Part shown: positions 20,575 through 32,400 of the stretch, in pieces
How positions within the stretch are numbered: the stretch's first letter is position 1
Layout of the letters: each line of letters starts with the position of its first letter
NCBI RefSeq assembly: GCF_016808335.1
Contig: NC_053149.1
Location: forward strand, 21,756,451 to 21,820,450
DNA: 64,000 bases
From: Panicum virgatum
Taxonomy: Eukaryota > Streptophyta > Magnoliopsida > Poales > Poaceae
Direction of reading: 5' to 3'
The notes under the pieces: model-generated
The model's database searches: none
Told to the model about the DNA's origin: nothing
The model's input: the letters and a program-made list of their open reading frames with translations, nothing else
Position numbers and translations under genes: made by a program

Positions 20575-21606
20575 TTGGCCGCTATGGAAAAATCTATGGA
20601 GACTATCCATGCCAAGATGGACGGATTATCCACAACTATAAAGAACCAGCTGAGTTTCAATAAGGTGCTAGAAACTCAATTGGCTCAGTTAGCTGCTGCT
20701 ACACCTGCTGCTGAACTAGGGAAGATTCCGGGGCAACTCGAGTCTACTCTAGAAAGTGTGAATGTTGTCAATGCTATTTGGAAAGAGCCCTTTAGCAGGA
20801 CACCCCTCAGCTACGCGGAGAAGCTCACACGCCCAAGAAGAGGTGCGTGGGGTGAGTTAGCAGCCACAATAAGAGAAGATCCCGGAACCCCAGTGATCAG
20901 CTACTCAATCTTTGATTATGAATTTGATCACGCCCTTTGTGACCTTGGAGCCAGTGTCAACATCATGCCCAAGGTAACTTTCAAGAAGTTAGGCTATCCG
21001 ACAGTGTCCCCTACCACTATGTGTGTTCAGCTGGCAGATTCCACGATAAGATATCCAGAAGGAGTTGTGGAAATGTTAATAGTAAAAGTCAAGAATACCT
21101 ACATATTGGTGGATTTCGTAGTCCTTGATATGGAAGGAGATCTTGGAATCCCGCTCATACTTGGGCGACCATTCCTCAAGGATACAAATGCCATAATTGA
21201 TGTGGGGAGAGGAAGAATCAGCCTCCGAATCATGGGAAAGACCATGAAATTTAGGTTCCAAAACAAGAGAGAGGTATTTTTGATTCATGAGGATAGTGAG
21301 AAACAAGGGCTATGGGCAGAGCCCGGTTGGGATGATCAAAACTATCGCCCCTCGTCCAAGCCAGCTTGGGAGGAATGGGAAATTCATACTCCACCAACCG
21401 AGCCAGTGGAAGATGATCAGAAGATCCATGATTTTATTACCAATACAAAATGGGAAGATCTGAGGGTCGTCTATCCATCATCCGAGGATCCTGTTCCTGC
21501 GCCGCCTACGCCACCAAAGAAGACCAAGAAGGTGTGGCGCAAGAAGAACAAAACGTCATCGACCGCTACTACTTCTCCAGGTACGGACGAAATGACATCA
21601 ACCTGA
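20575..21606 (+). CDS. Element E aspartic protease region
   Basis: In frame with gag after one stop codon. Residues about 1-45 are a helical, possibly coiled-coil segment (SMETIHAKMDGL, LETQLAQLAAA). The retropepsin active-site motif DLGASVNIMP is at about residue 122, followed by LGIPLILGRPFL, a typical plant retropepsin pair. The catalytic Asp is kept. The C-terminus is charged, with a Lys-rich patch, and ends at 21604-21606. No RT follows: pol was lost after the protease. The role would be maturation of Gag in the particle. Confidence 0.72.
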   Translation: MAAMEKSMETIHAKMDGLSTTIKNQLSFNKVLETQLAQLAAATPAAELGKIPGQLESTLESVNVVNAIWKEPFSRTPLSYAEKLTRPRRGAWGELAATIREDPGTPVISYSIFDYEFDHALCDLGASVNIMPKVTFKKLGYPTVSPTTMCVQLADSTIRYPEGVVEMLIVKVKNTYILVDFVVLDMEGDLGIPLILGRPFLKDTNAIIDVGRGRISLRIMGKTMKFRFQNKREVFLIHEDSEKQGLWAEPGWDDQNYRPSSKPAWEEWEIHTPPTEPVEDDQKIHDFITNTKWEDLRVVYPSSEDPVPAPPTPPKKTKKVWRKKNKTSSTATTSPGTDEMTST

Positions 21607-22995
21607 CCAGGTATGGAGAAAGGTCCTGCTTTTCGACCCTAACCAAGAGCTAGCTTGGGGGAGGTTCCCTCCCCTAAGTCAACTGTATCCCTTTTATTTG
21701 CTTTCAATAAAATTTGGTAAAAACTTCCAAAAACAAAATAAAAATTTACTGCTTTATTTCCTTTTTCCATGATGCGCGGTAAGAATGTTTTAACTCCCTT
21801 TGATAAGTTGAAAGGATGAGTTTTGCTTTGCTCTATCATGTCTGTTGTGCCTAGTTTGAAAATAAGAATTCTCTTAAGTTTATATTCGTTGGTTATACAA
21901 ATATCTTGCCAGTAAACCTGAAAGTTCCGTGGGTTGCATATGCTTGATCCGAGTTTAAGTTATTGTGAGTTTAGATATGGTAAATGAGGTTATGCAAGCT
22001 TGTTCTAGTAATGCTTGAAGTCTGGAGTTGTTTTCAAAAATAAAATTAAAAAGGCAAGTTCCCCAGCGATATGCAATGTCCTACCAGAGCCATATGTCAA
22101 ACTCTATGAAAAACCCATATACATATGCTGCTTGATGTTCTGTTGAGTTTTGTCAATTTGGGTGACCCTAGTGAGACACTCTTCATGCTTTCTCGATCAT
22201 AAGCACGTACACATCCCATCCATTTGCTATATTCCTACATTGGGAATTAGTACCACCATCCATTCCACATCAATAAATGCTCCATGTCCTGGTGATTTCT
22301 CTCGTAGAACATCCCTGAAATAAAATAAAGTTAGATTATGGTTGCCCCAAAAAGAAAAGATGGCATGCTAAAGAAGCATGACCCAAAAAAAAAGAAGAGA
22401 GAGAGAGAAGGGGGTAACCATGTCTCAAAAAAAAAGAGAGAGGCAGGGATGATTCAGAGAGAAAAGCCATCACCTCAAGGAGTAAGTCATACTCATCCAT
22501 CCATCCATCCACTTACACACTTGCACCTTTTGATCGAGACTGCATGACTTGTTTCTCCATGGATCTTCTCTTTGACTTTACAATAAATAGAACACAAGTG
22601 TGCCCTATTCTTATCCTACCTTGAGCTCCACAAAGACTTGTAGTGGTAGGAAAGATCAAAGGCAAACACTCCCTTGGTAAGGAAATACAAGATGAGTGCC
22701 TCGGGAGAGTTATCCTGGGAGCTTTGCCATGTTTTCAAAATCTTTCAAAAACATGCCTCCAGATGGATTGCGGATCTATGAACAAGTAAGTATTACTTTA
22801 TGCACCGTTCTAACTCTCAACAGCCCAAGACAAGGAGACGGCTGAAAAGCCCCATGAAGGAGTAAGGTGATTGAGCAAAGGTATGCTAACTAACTTATTT
22901 AAACTTATAGAATGAATCTCTTTGCTTCGGACTATGACATGACAGGTAAGGTATGAGTCAAAGTGATTTTCTAATCAACAATCTGATTTGTCCTA
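21607..22995 (+). other. Non-coding 3' tract of element E
   Basis: Lies between protease and hairpin. AT-rich, with A-rich runs (AAAAAAAAAGAAGAGAGAGAG near 22385) and CATC repeats near 22495-22510. No domain in any frame. Confidence 0.6.
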
Positions 22996-23016
22996 CTTTG
23001 CTCGGGACGAGCAAAG
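22996..23016 (+). other. Conserved hairpin upstream of the polypurine tract (element E copy)
   Basis: CTTTGCTCG, loop GGA, CGAGCAAAG: a perfect nine-base stem five bases upstream of the polypurine tract. The counterpart in element D is at 6004-6025. Confidence 0.65.
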
Positions 23017-23020
23017 GACA

Positions 23021-23033
23021 GCTTGGGGGATCT
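23021..23033 (+). other. Polypurine tract of element E
   Basis: GCTTGGGGGATCT immediately before the TGTTGACGC start of the 3' LTR. Confidence 0.75.
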
Positions 23034-24575
23034 TGTTGACGCTCACTAGCAACCATTTCTAGGCGTCAACTTGATCAGAAAATCATGAGAATTTGTATTT
23101 CTTGCACGCATTTATATTCAATAAAGTCCCTGAACCACACTTTACCTTCTAGAATATGCAAGTTGTGTTTTTGAGCTAATATGCAGGTTACAAGCACACT
23201 TTGGTCTGACGGAAAATCACAACAAATATCAGAGCATCGATTCAAGCTCAAGTGGACCAAAAGAAGCCCAACAACCGAAGCAAAACTACTTAAGACGAGC
23301 TCTACCCCGGTGTTTAGACCAGGCCAGGCCTAGACAGGCCCAACTGCCAGTAGCTGGGGGGGGTTGGCGCCACTGGCAAGCCGGCCGACCCCTTGGTCGG
23401 CCGACCAGCCCGTGGGCCCCACCACCTTAAGCTTGCTACGTGGCAGCTTGGCACTGGTCCCCTAAGTCGGTTTGCGGAGGATTAGCTGCAGAACCCCGGT
23501 GGCTCCCTCCTAGAAATACAAGGGGGGGGGGTAGAGAATAGGACACACACACACACATCTCACTTCACTCTTCTCTCTTGCATTCCTTGCATAGTCTTTA
23601 GGCTTAGTGGAGTTTAGGAGAAGTCTAGGAGTCATCGAGTCGCCGGAGTTGCTCGAGAGTCTGGTATGGGTTCATCTCTAGCTCTCTCTTATAATATTCG
23701 GTCGTTTGTAATAGAATTAAACTATGGTTACCGATATCTTCTTGAAGTATATTCTGAGTTGTCGGTTATATGCTTCTTGTCATGGTTGCATTATTATTCA
23801 ATGCTTGCATTGTATAATTGCCCTGTGCTGAAGATAGCTAGTCCTTCGTTCTTAGAACTCTATCAACTGTTCCAGTATTCGTATGATTGCTCTAGTGTGA
23901 TGTCTGTCCATTTGGAGGGTGGGGGCTCCGCGCGGGACACTAGAGTATCCCTTACTAGTGTAGACATGGTGTCTAGATTAGCTAAGAGTTGCTGGATGTT
24001 AACTATACCCACGGTTTGTAGAGGTAGGCAGCTGGTGATGACAGCCCTGTCCAAGCCTTTTCATAATCCTCCACGTTCGGTATGGGGGGTAGGAGGTACA
24101 TAAAGTCGCCGAGGTGTACGGGCTCCTCCCGTTACTTCGATAGCGATCTCCCTGTTGTGTAGTTTAATCTCTGACAAGCTAACTAATGAGAAAGTGTAGA
24201 TATAGCTTGCCTAGCACAGCTGACTCGAGCTTTGACTTTTACCTTGCTCCCGGCCTAGAGTAATCTTTATTCTTTTAATCAAGACAGTAGTCGTGTGTGT
24301 GTCACAATACCTCCTACCATGTTATTATCTTACCCCTGTTTATGTATGAGAATATCCAATCTAGATAAAGCTCACTAACTAATCTATATACTCTCTCACT
24401 CATCGCCTTCCCTATGGAAATATAAATGACACCCCGGTATACTCCCGGGTAAAATGCTACAGCGGTATTCCGTGCGCTTGCGGATTTATTCATGGTTTAT
24501 AAAATACCTGCCACCCCCTTGGCATCTACGGGCGTCATCACTAATCTCCAGTGGTGACGTTGGCCGGCGCCAACA
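23034..24575 (+). mobile_element. 3' LTR of element E
   Basis: Starts TGTTGACGCTC and ends GCGCCAACA before the TSD. Has 92 bp more than the 5' LTR (23891-23982). The TATA box position reads TAGAAATAC instead of TATAAATAC (near 23512), so this copy probably has a weakened promoter. Confidence 0.88.
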
Positions 24576-25947
24576 GAGGCGCAACGACGAGGCCATCAAC
24601 CGGGGCGAACGCGACCTCGAGGACGCCGAACGCCGCAACACCAGGAATCGGCGCTCACCGCTCCGGCCACGCAACCTTGACGGCGACTTCGTCCTCAACT
24701 ACAACGGCCAAGACGTCTTCGCCACGCCATCGTCCAACCTCGCCGTGGTGTTCTAGGTGCTCGAGGGTCTTTAAGAGACCCCCGAGATCGTCAAGGCTCC
24801 TGCTCGCCTGCACGTGGCCGCCACTCGAGCCCAGCAGCTGCGCGAAAGCAACTCGGCCTACCGCGCCCACTTGAGTCATCACTCGACACGACCTCATGAC
24901 TACGACGTAGAGGTCAACCAGGGTGACCTTTGTCTCCAACTCAACCAGCGAGACCCGCGCCAGCGCATCAACAACCATCACCGACAACGTGACGGCGCCG
25001 AACGAGAGCGACGTCGTCAGTATGACGAGGAACCCGGCGACTCCGACATCGACCTCCAGAAACGCGGTCGCCACGGCGACAACCGCCCACGACGTCCTCG
25101 CCGCGACAACGACCGCGGCAACGACCTCGACGGCTTCTCCGCGTTCTCTTGCCGGCTCCGAGCGATTCAGTGGCCTTCTACCTTCAAGCCCACTGGGATG
25201 GAGAAGTACGACGGCGAGTCAGATCCTGAGACGTGGCTGCGTACCTACTCCATCGCCGTGTGAGCTGCTCACGGCGACAACGACATCATGGCCGCCTACT
25301 TCCTGGTCATGATGGGTCCCCAAGCTCTCAACTAGCTCGAAGCACTCCCCGCTGGCTCCATCAATAGCTGGCAGGACCTCTGCGACGCCTTCGTCCAGTA
25401 CTACCAGGCATCCTGCCCGGGTCCCAAGACCAGATGGGATCTGGCCAGCGTCGTACAACAACCGGACGAGTCCTTCCGCGACTACATCAAGAGGTACTTT
25501 GCTAACCGTAATACCATTACGGAAGCCGATGACAGGGACGTCATCCACTACTTCAACGAGGGTCTCCACAACATCAAGCTGTGGAGGAAGATGTTCCAGA
25601 CCTACCCCAAGACAGTGGGCAAGATGATGACGGTCGTCAACAAGCATGCTGACATGGAGGAAGCTGAGCAGGCTCGTCGCCGGCACAAGAACGACTACTC
25701 CGAGTGTCCCCCTCAGCGGGACAACCGCCTAAAACATCGTCGCGACGACCGCCCACCTCGCCATGAGAAGAAACACGACCGCGCCGAATCGTCCAAGTGC
25801 CGGGACTGCAAGCGTGGCCCCGAGAACACCGCCGCCATCGCCGAACGATCCCAGTTCCGCTCCACTCTCAACCAAGCGGATCTGGATCGGCTCCTGGATG
25901 GCAAGTGTCCTTGGCTCAAGGACGCAAACCACACCGCCCGGGAGTGA
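24576..25947 (+). pseudogene. Element A gag, main part
   Basis: Resumes directly after the element E TSD copy. Highly charged N-terminal stretch (Arg/Asp/Glu/Asn-rich, for example RRPRRDNDRGNDL near 25100). The Gag capsid-like core then begins: PTGMEKYDGESDPETWLRTY, FVQYYQASCP, DESFRDYIKRYF and DVIHYFNEGL. A basic tail follows; a partial C-x2-C cluster (KCRDCKRG) at about 25797 is the only knuckle-like trace. In-frame stops include TAG at 24754, TAA at 24772, TGA at 25261 and TGA at 25945. The two TGAs fit CGA codons hit by C-to-T change. Inactive. Confidence 0.7.
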
Positions 25948-26157
25948 TGAGCACTCTCCAACGGCGTCGTCAAGGATGACGACCCCAAGCGACTCTGCCG
26001 CGACGACCGCGATAGACCAGGTGGTTCTAGAACTACCCGGGCGCGCCCACGGAGGCGCAACTCACCCAGGCGAGATGACGATGACCAGAGGGAAGATTCC
26101 CCAGGGAACTTCCAGGAGGAAGATAGGGCCGTCAACTTCATATATGGTGGCCCGAGC

Positions 26158-26781
26158 ATGGCAGCATGTAGGCACAAGCTCAAGCTGGATGACCGAGAAG
26201 TCAACCTGGTGTTCAAACACCCGGTTGAACCCCTCCGGTGGTCGGAGACGCCGATCACCTTCGACCACCGCGACCACTGGGACCACCTGCCCAAGCCAGG
26301 TGCCTACCCCTTGGTGGTCAGCCCAGTGGTGAGCCAGGTCCGCCTGGCCAAAGTACTCGTCGATGGTGGCAGCGCCCTCGACATCATCTTCGCCAGCACG
26401 CTCCAGAACATGGGCTATGACATGGCGTCCCTGGTCCCATCCTACCAGGCCTTCTACTGCATCATCCCTGGAGCTGGCTTGACCCCGGTTGGTCGGGCCA
26501 CCCTGCCGGTCACCTTTGGCACTCGCGACAACTACCGCACCGAGTACATCAACTTCGAGGTCGCCGAGTTCGAGACCTCCTACCATGCCATCCTGGGAAG
26601 ACCCTCCCTCACCAAGTTCATGGCGATACCCAACCACACGTACCTTCTCCTGAAGATGCCAGCTCCAAAGGGGGTCCTCTCAGTCTACGGAGACTTGCAG
26701 ACCTCTTATGCGTGCGAGGCCAAGAACATCGAGCTCTCCGACACCCTGGAACGATCCAGGAACTTGGTTCTTGTTGCTTAG
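26158..26781 (+). pseudogene. Element A aspartic protease region
   Basis: Same frame as gag. The retropepsin motif VLVDGGSALDIIF lies near residues 62-74 (D-G-G, the usual Tat variant). It is followed by a hydrophobic strand and HAILGRPSL near residue 142. The frame ends in TAG at 26779; further stops at 26806 and 26938 separate it from RT. Would process the Gag-Pol polyprotein. Confidence 0.72.
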
Positions 26782-26799
26782 GCAGCAAAGAATCTCCCG

Positions 26800-27894
26800 G
26801 CGGATTAGCAGACCATCCCCGCCAAGGAGTCGACTTCTGAGTCGCAACTCACTCCAGCCATGACGACCAAGACCATTGTCCTCCGGGACGATGAACCGCA
26901 CAAGACCGCCGTGATCGGGGCCAGCCTCGACTCGGCATAGGAAGGCGAGCTCACCTCTTTCCTCTGGGAGAATTGGGACATCTTCGCATGGAAGCCATCT
27001 GACATGCCCAGAGTCTCAAGGGAGGAGGCTGAGCACTCCTTAGATCTGGACAAGAAGGTGACGCCTGTCAAGCAACGGCTCCGTCACTTCGCACAGGATC
27101 AAAAGGAGGCTATTAGGGTAGAAGTAACCCGGCTCCTAGCTGATGGTTTCATCAGAGAAGTTGCACACCCAGATTGGTTGGCAAACCCAGTTCTTGTAAA
27201 AAAGAAAAATGGCGAATGGAGAATGTGTGTTGACTATACAGACCTCAACAAACACTGCCCTAAGGACCCCTTTCCACTACCACGCATCGACCAGGTCGTT
27301 GACTCGATGGCCCGGTGCGTTCTTCTCTCTTTTCTCGACTGCTACTCAGGGTAGCACCAGATAGCCCTCAAGGAGTCGGATCAAGAGAAGACATCTTTCA
27401 TCACCCCCTTTGGGGCCTACTGCTACAACACAATGACATTCGGCCTCAAGAATGCCGGCGCGACCTACCAGAAGGCCATTCAGAGATGCCTCTAGGTGCA
27501 GATCGGGCGCAACACCGAGGCCTATGTCGATGACGTCGTCGTCAAGACAAAATGTAATGATCAGTTCATTACAGACCTCTCCGAGACATTTGAAAATCTT
27601 AGGAAATTCAAATGGAAACGCAACCCGACCAAGTGTGTGTTCGGTGTCCCATCAGGAAAACTACTCGGCTTCATAATCAGTAGTCGAGGAATCGAAGCCA
27701 ACCCCACCAAGGTCAATGCAATCAGGTTCATGAAGCCTCCCAAGATCAAAAAGGACCTGATAAATCTTACAGGGTGCATGGCCGCCTTGAGCCGATTCAT
27801 AAGCCGACTCGGCGACAGAGGCCTACCCTTCTTCAAACTTCTCCGGAAGTCCGACAAATTCGAATGGAACGACGATGCTTCCAAAGCATTCTAG
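26800..27894 (+). pseudogene. Element A reverse transcriptase
   Basis: Continues in the gag-protease frame. RT landmarks in order: VKKKNGEWRMCVDYTDLNKH (finger region), FLDCYSG (the first catalytic Asp, about 27337), TFGLKNAGATYQKA (about 27435) and AYVDDVVVK with the catalytic Asp pair near 27525. The thumb and connection are at 27560-27890 (LLGFIISSRGIEANP). In-frame stops at 27352 (TAG), 27493 (TAG) and 27892 (TAG) break it. It would copy element RNA into DNA using the tRNA primer bound at 16890. The Y-V-D-D box is intact. Confidence 0.82.
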
Positions 27895-28800
27895 GAGCTC
27901 AAGAACTTCCTCACCTCGCCACCCGTCCTGACGGCACCTGAAGATGGAGAAGTCCTCCACCTGTACATCGCCGCCACTACCAGCATAGTGAGTACCATCC
28001 TGGTTGTCGAACGCGATGAACCGGGTCACACCTACAAGGTGCAATGACCTGTTTACTTCATTAGTGAAGTACTCGGCGAATCCAAGGCACGCTACCCCCA
28101 AGTGCAGAAGCTGCTGTACGCCGTCCTCATCACTTCAAGGAAGCTCCGCCACTACTTCTAAGCACACAAGATCAAGGTGGCCTCATCATATCCACTCGGC
28201 GACATCCTCCAAAACAAGGACGCCAATGGCCAAGTCGTCAAATGGTCAGTTGAACTCGGTGCATTCACAATTGAATTCATGCCGCGCTCTACCATCAAGT
28301 CCCAGGCGTTGGCCGATTTCGTTGCCGAGTGGACCGAGATACAAGACCCTCCGCCCGATACTAGATCCGAGCACTGGATCATGTACTTCGACGGCGCTGT
28401 CAATCGCGATGGAGCTAGTGCTGGAGTCCTCTTCATCTCCTCGAAAGGTGAACAACTCAAATATGTCCTCCAGCTACTTTTCAAAGCCACCAACAATGCT
28501 GCCGAATATGAAGCTCTCGTTCATGGTCTCCGGATCGCTGTCACACTCGGAATCAAGCAATTATTGGTGTACGGCAACTCCAAAGTCGTCATACAGCAAG
28601 TTAACAAGGACTGGGAGTGCACCAAGGAGAAGATTGACGCCTACTGCAGGGAGATCAGAAAGCTCGAAGCCAAATACTATGGTTTGGAGTTCCACCACGG
28701 CTCCAGAGATGACAACGTCGCAGCCGATGTCTTGTCCAAGCTCGGATCCAAGCGGTCTATCGTTCCACCCGGCGTATTTGTTCAAGCACTTAGGAGCCCC
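27895..28800 (+). pseudogene. Element A double RNase H
   Basis: First, a degenerate retroviral-type RNase H or connection domain (27895-28330), with stops at 28045 (TGA) and 28159 (TAA). A second, plant/archaeal-type RNase H follows from about 28378: MYFDGAVNRDGASAGVLF, then NNAAEYEALVHGL and a DN-x-x-AD-x-LSKL end near 28710. Two consecutive RNase H domains are diagnostic of the Tat lineage in plants (established knowledge). The second keeps the D-E-D acidic residues I can see. Confidence 0.78.
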
Positions 28801-29411
28801 ACGGTCAAAATGGAAGAGGAGCCTCCCACAAAGCCTGATTTGGTCCCGGCCATAGGACAGGAGGTCCTAACCCTCGATACCAACTGGCACTCCCCAATCA
28901 TCGACTTCATCAAAAACAACAAAAGATATCCAAAGGGAAAGGAACACGAGAAGCTTGCTCGCCAATCAAGAAATTACGTCGTCATAGGAACCGAGCTGTT
29001 CAGGCACTCGGCTTCCTCAGGAACCCTGTGTAAATGCATCACACAGAATGAAGGAGTCCGATTCCTTAGCGATATCCACTCGGGTATCTACGACAACCAT
29101 GCGGGTGCTTCCACCCTCGTGGGGAAAGCCTTCTGATCAGGCTTCTACTGGCCCACGGCTTTGGCCGACGCCAAGAACATCATCAGGTGATGTCCTGGGT
29201 ACCAGTTCTTCTCCAAGCAGCAGCACGTCCCGGCTCAGGCCTTGCGGACCATACCGCCGTCCTGGCCCTTTGCTTGTCGGGGACTCGACTCTGTGGGACG
29301 CCTAAAGACGGCCGCCGGTGGATACAGTCATATATTTGTGGCTATTGACAAGTTTACAAAATGGATCGAAGTCAAGCTAGTGATAGCCACTACAGCAGCT
29401 AAGGCAGCTGA

Positions 29412-32400
29412 TGTAACACCCTAATCCAAATTTCAATATTTAATAATAAATTTAATTGACTTTATTTAAATTTCTAAGGATTATTGTGTTAGTCTTGCAT
29501 TTAATCTAATTTTTGTTCCTTAATTAATTAAAATTTTCCTTAGATTAAAACTTTGTTGCTGCATTCATGCTGGAGCATTTATTTTATTTGCTTGTGTGCA
29601 TTGGGTGATTGAATTCAAATTTTGTTTGAATTCAAATAGATTTGTTTGAGTTAGAATTAGAATTAGAAAGAGAAAGAAAACCCAAAATAGAAAACCTAAC
29701 CCAAACCCAAAACCAAACTCAACCCAGCCCAGCCCCTTTTCTTTTCCTTCCCGCGGCCCAGCAGCTTAGCCCCGGCCGGCCCGTTTCTTCTCCCCGCGCC
29801 CAGCCCAGCAGGCCTGCTCTCCCGCACTCAGCCCAGGCCCCCACACCCCGCGCGAGGCCCAGTTCCTCCCCGCTCACGGCCCACACCGCAATGGCCCAGC
29901 GCTCCCTGCTCACCGCAACCTGTGCGACGCACCCCCCACTGCCACCCGGGCCCCGCCTGTCATTCCCATCTTCCTCGCCGTGATGCGCTGCAACGGCCGC
30001 GCGCCCTTCTGGCCGGAAACCTCGCCGGCCTTCCTTCCCTAGCGTACCCTCCGTGATCCCCGGGCTCCTCCTTTATTTAGTGCCCCGCGACCCTGCGCCC
30101 TCCTCCCATCCGCAGCCGCCACCCCTCCCCCCGAACCACTAGCGCACTGCCCCGCCCCGAAGATCCGTTCCCATCCATGCCGTCGTGAACCCGGAGCCTC
30201 GCGGCTCCTCTGCGACACCTGCACGCTTGCCAAGCTGCGCACTGAGGTAAGGGAGCTCCTCGTGCCCCTTTGCCCCTGCTTTTTCTAGCGGTCCGCGCGA
30301 ATTCCTCGCCGGAGCAGGGCACCGCCGTGACACCGCCATTCAATCTTGCCGTCAGGGCCTTCTTTGGTCCAAATTTGACCTAGTGGCCACCTTCGCAGGG
30401 CATCTAAGAGGCTCGCCGGCTAGTTCCCGCGGCCGTAACCGGTCCCAGGGAGGTTCGCCCGTGTGAACCCGTCGCCATCGTCCGCCCCTGCTCGCCGCCG
30501 TTCCTCTCCGATGAGCTGCCGCCACTTCTGATCCCCTGGTGAGACCTACCGTAACCCACTCTTCCTCCCCGACCTACTGTAGTCCTAAGCTATGCCCCGT
30601 AGCAGAATCCTCGTGCACGCCGGCGAGTGTAGCCGCACAGATCCGCCGCCGCGGTTGGAATCGCCGCTCCGAGCCCCGTCAACCCTCGACTTAGATACAG
30701 GTGGACCACGCGTGCCTCGTAGATCGCCGCAGACCCAAAAACGGGTCGATTTGACCCCCGGACGGCCAGGTTTGGCCAGGTCCGGCGAGCTCCCGCGCAG
30801 CGCAGCCGCGGAGCTTGGTCTCCGGCGGTCAGCGCCGCCACCCCCACGCCCGATGGCCCTAGGCCGTCAGATCTAAAATGAACGCAGGAGATTAGAACCC
30901 CCATCGATCGGATCTGGGCCGTCAGATCGCGATCCAGCGGGCCTGAATCAAAGATACCGTTTCGGCTGACAATCTTTCTAAAGAGCCCCTCCTTTTGTTA
31001 GAAATCAACCCGCAGTCCTGTGCCTTTCAAAAATAATTACAGATTAGGCCTGTTTTATTCACTTAGGCCCCTGAGCTTTCCCAAATTAGTACCCGCCGTC
31101 TAGCCCTGGTTCTTTTGTGAGTTAGACCCTGAAGCTTTAGTTTAATTACATTTTAGCCCTTGGTTTTTGCAGAAAACCCCCTGGAACTTAGTTTTTCTTA
31201 CAATTAAGCCCCTAGAACTTGTTTTAGGCCTAGTTTATGCGTTTTAGCTCCGTTTTTAGCGTTCTTTATGTCCACGCGATCGTTGTAACGCATAGAATAG
31301 TTTTAGACTAGTTTAGTGCGATGTTTTTATGTATTGATGTACTGTTCTTTAGCTTTTGTTAGAGTTTGCTTGTATGCTTATTATTGTGCATTGTTTTGGC
31401 CATGTGTTCGTGAGTAGACGTTGATCCATCTGAGGAGCCCCAGTACCAGTACCAGGAGCAGCCGTCTTCCGAGCACTTTGAGCAGCAGCCAGAGCAGTAC
31501 GAGGAAGGCAAGTATAACATGAACAACCCATCACTTTTAAATACATTTTCATACTGCATTTAATACTGTATGCCTATAAGGACTTTCCTAGCCACTTTAT
31601 ATCCTATATATATACCTCTGGGTTGCATTTTGGTTAGTTGTGCTAGGTTGCTGCGCTATAACACACTCTGGTCCTTTTTAATTAATTTGATTAATGGTTT
31701 ACTTGAACTTAATTCTGAGAGTGGCACTCTGTGTGGCTTGAGTGGCTCACGTCTCGTTAAAAGATGGTTTTTGTAGAAACATGGTTTAGGGGGCCAGCAC
31801 GGTGCTTAGTGCTTGGTTGGTCACTCTCCATAAGGACCGGTTCATAGAGCGACAACCTGGGACAACAGCGCTACCACAAGGCTAGAATGGGATAGACTTG
31901 GCTTACTAATTAGGTCTTTTTGGTTTGGAGTAACTTACCTGCGGGGCAAGAGTAGCAAGCTTCAATGGTCCCTGCTCCTCCGGCTTGGTCTGTGCTACGT
32001 GCTTGTACCCCTGGAGGTGGGCCCCATCGTCGCCGACCTAACTCTCGCGGTTACGCCTTACCAACGAGATTCTTTGTAAAGGCCTCGTAGTGAGTCGCTA
32101 GTCATCTCACCTAAGGAAGTGTGATGAACCTCTGGCGTAGCTCACGACTTGTGGGTAAAGATGTGCAACCTCTGCAGAGTGTAAAACTGGTATACTAGCC
32201 GTGCTCACGGTTATGAGCGGCCTAGATCCTCCTTTTGATTAGTGAAGTTATCTCTTTCCGATGAGGGAGGTGCTTCTCGGGGTTACCTTGGTGGCTTGGT
32301 TTCGGTTTGGTTCTCAGTAGTTTCTTAATTAATTCTGATTAATTACTATGTAACTGGGTTAATGGTAATTCATCAACTCGTAGTAAATATCTTTAATAAA

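Larger units (their letters stand above)
17830..24575 (+). mobile_element. Element E: non-autonomous Athila-like gag-protease retrotransposon
   Basis: Flanked by a perfect TSD, GAGGC at 17825-17829 and 24576-24580, inside element A's gag. LTRs 17830-19267 and 23034-24575; primer site, gag, protease, 1.4 kb non-coding tract, hairpin and polypurine tract in order. No RT, RNase H or integrase, so it depends on a helper. The LTRs differ by about 6% over the first 420 bp (counted by eye). Confidence 0.9.
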
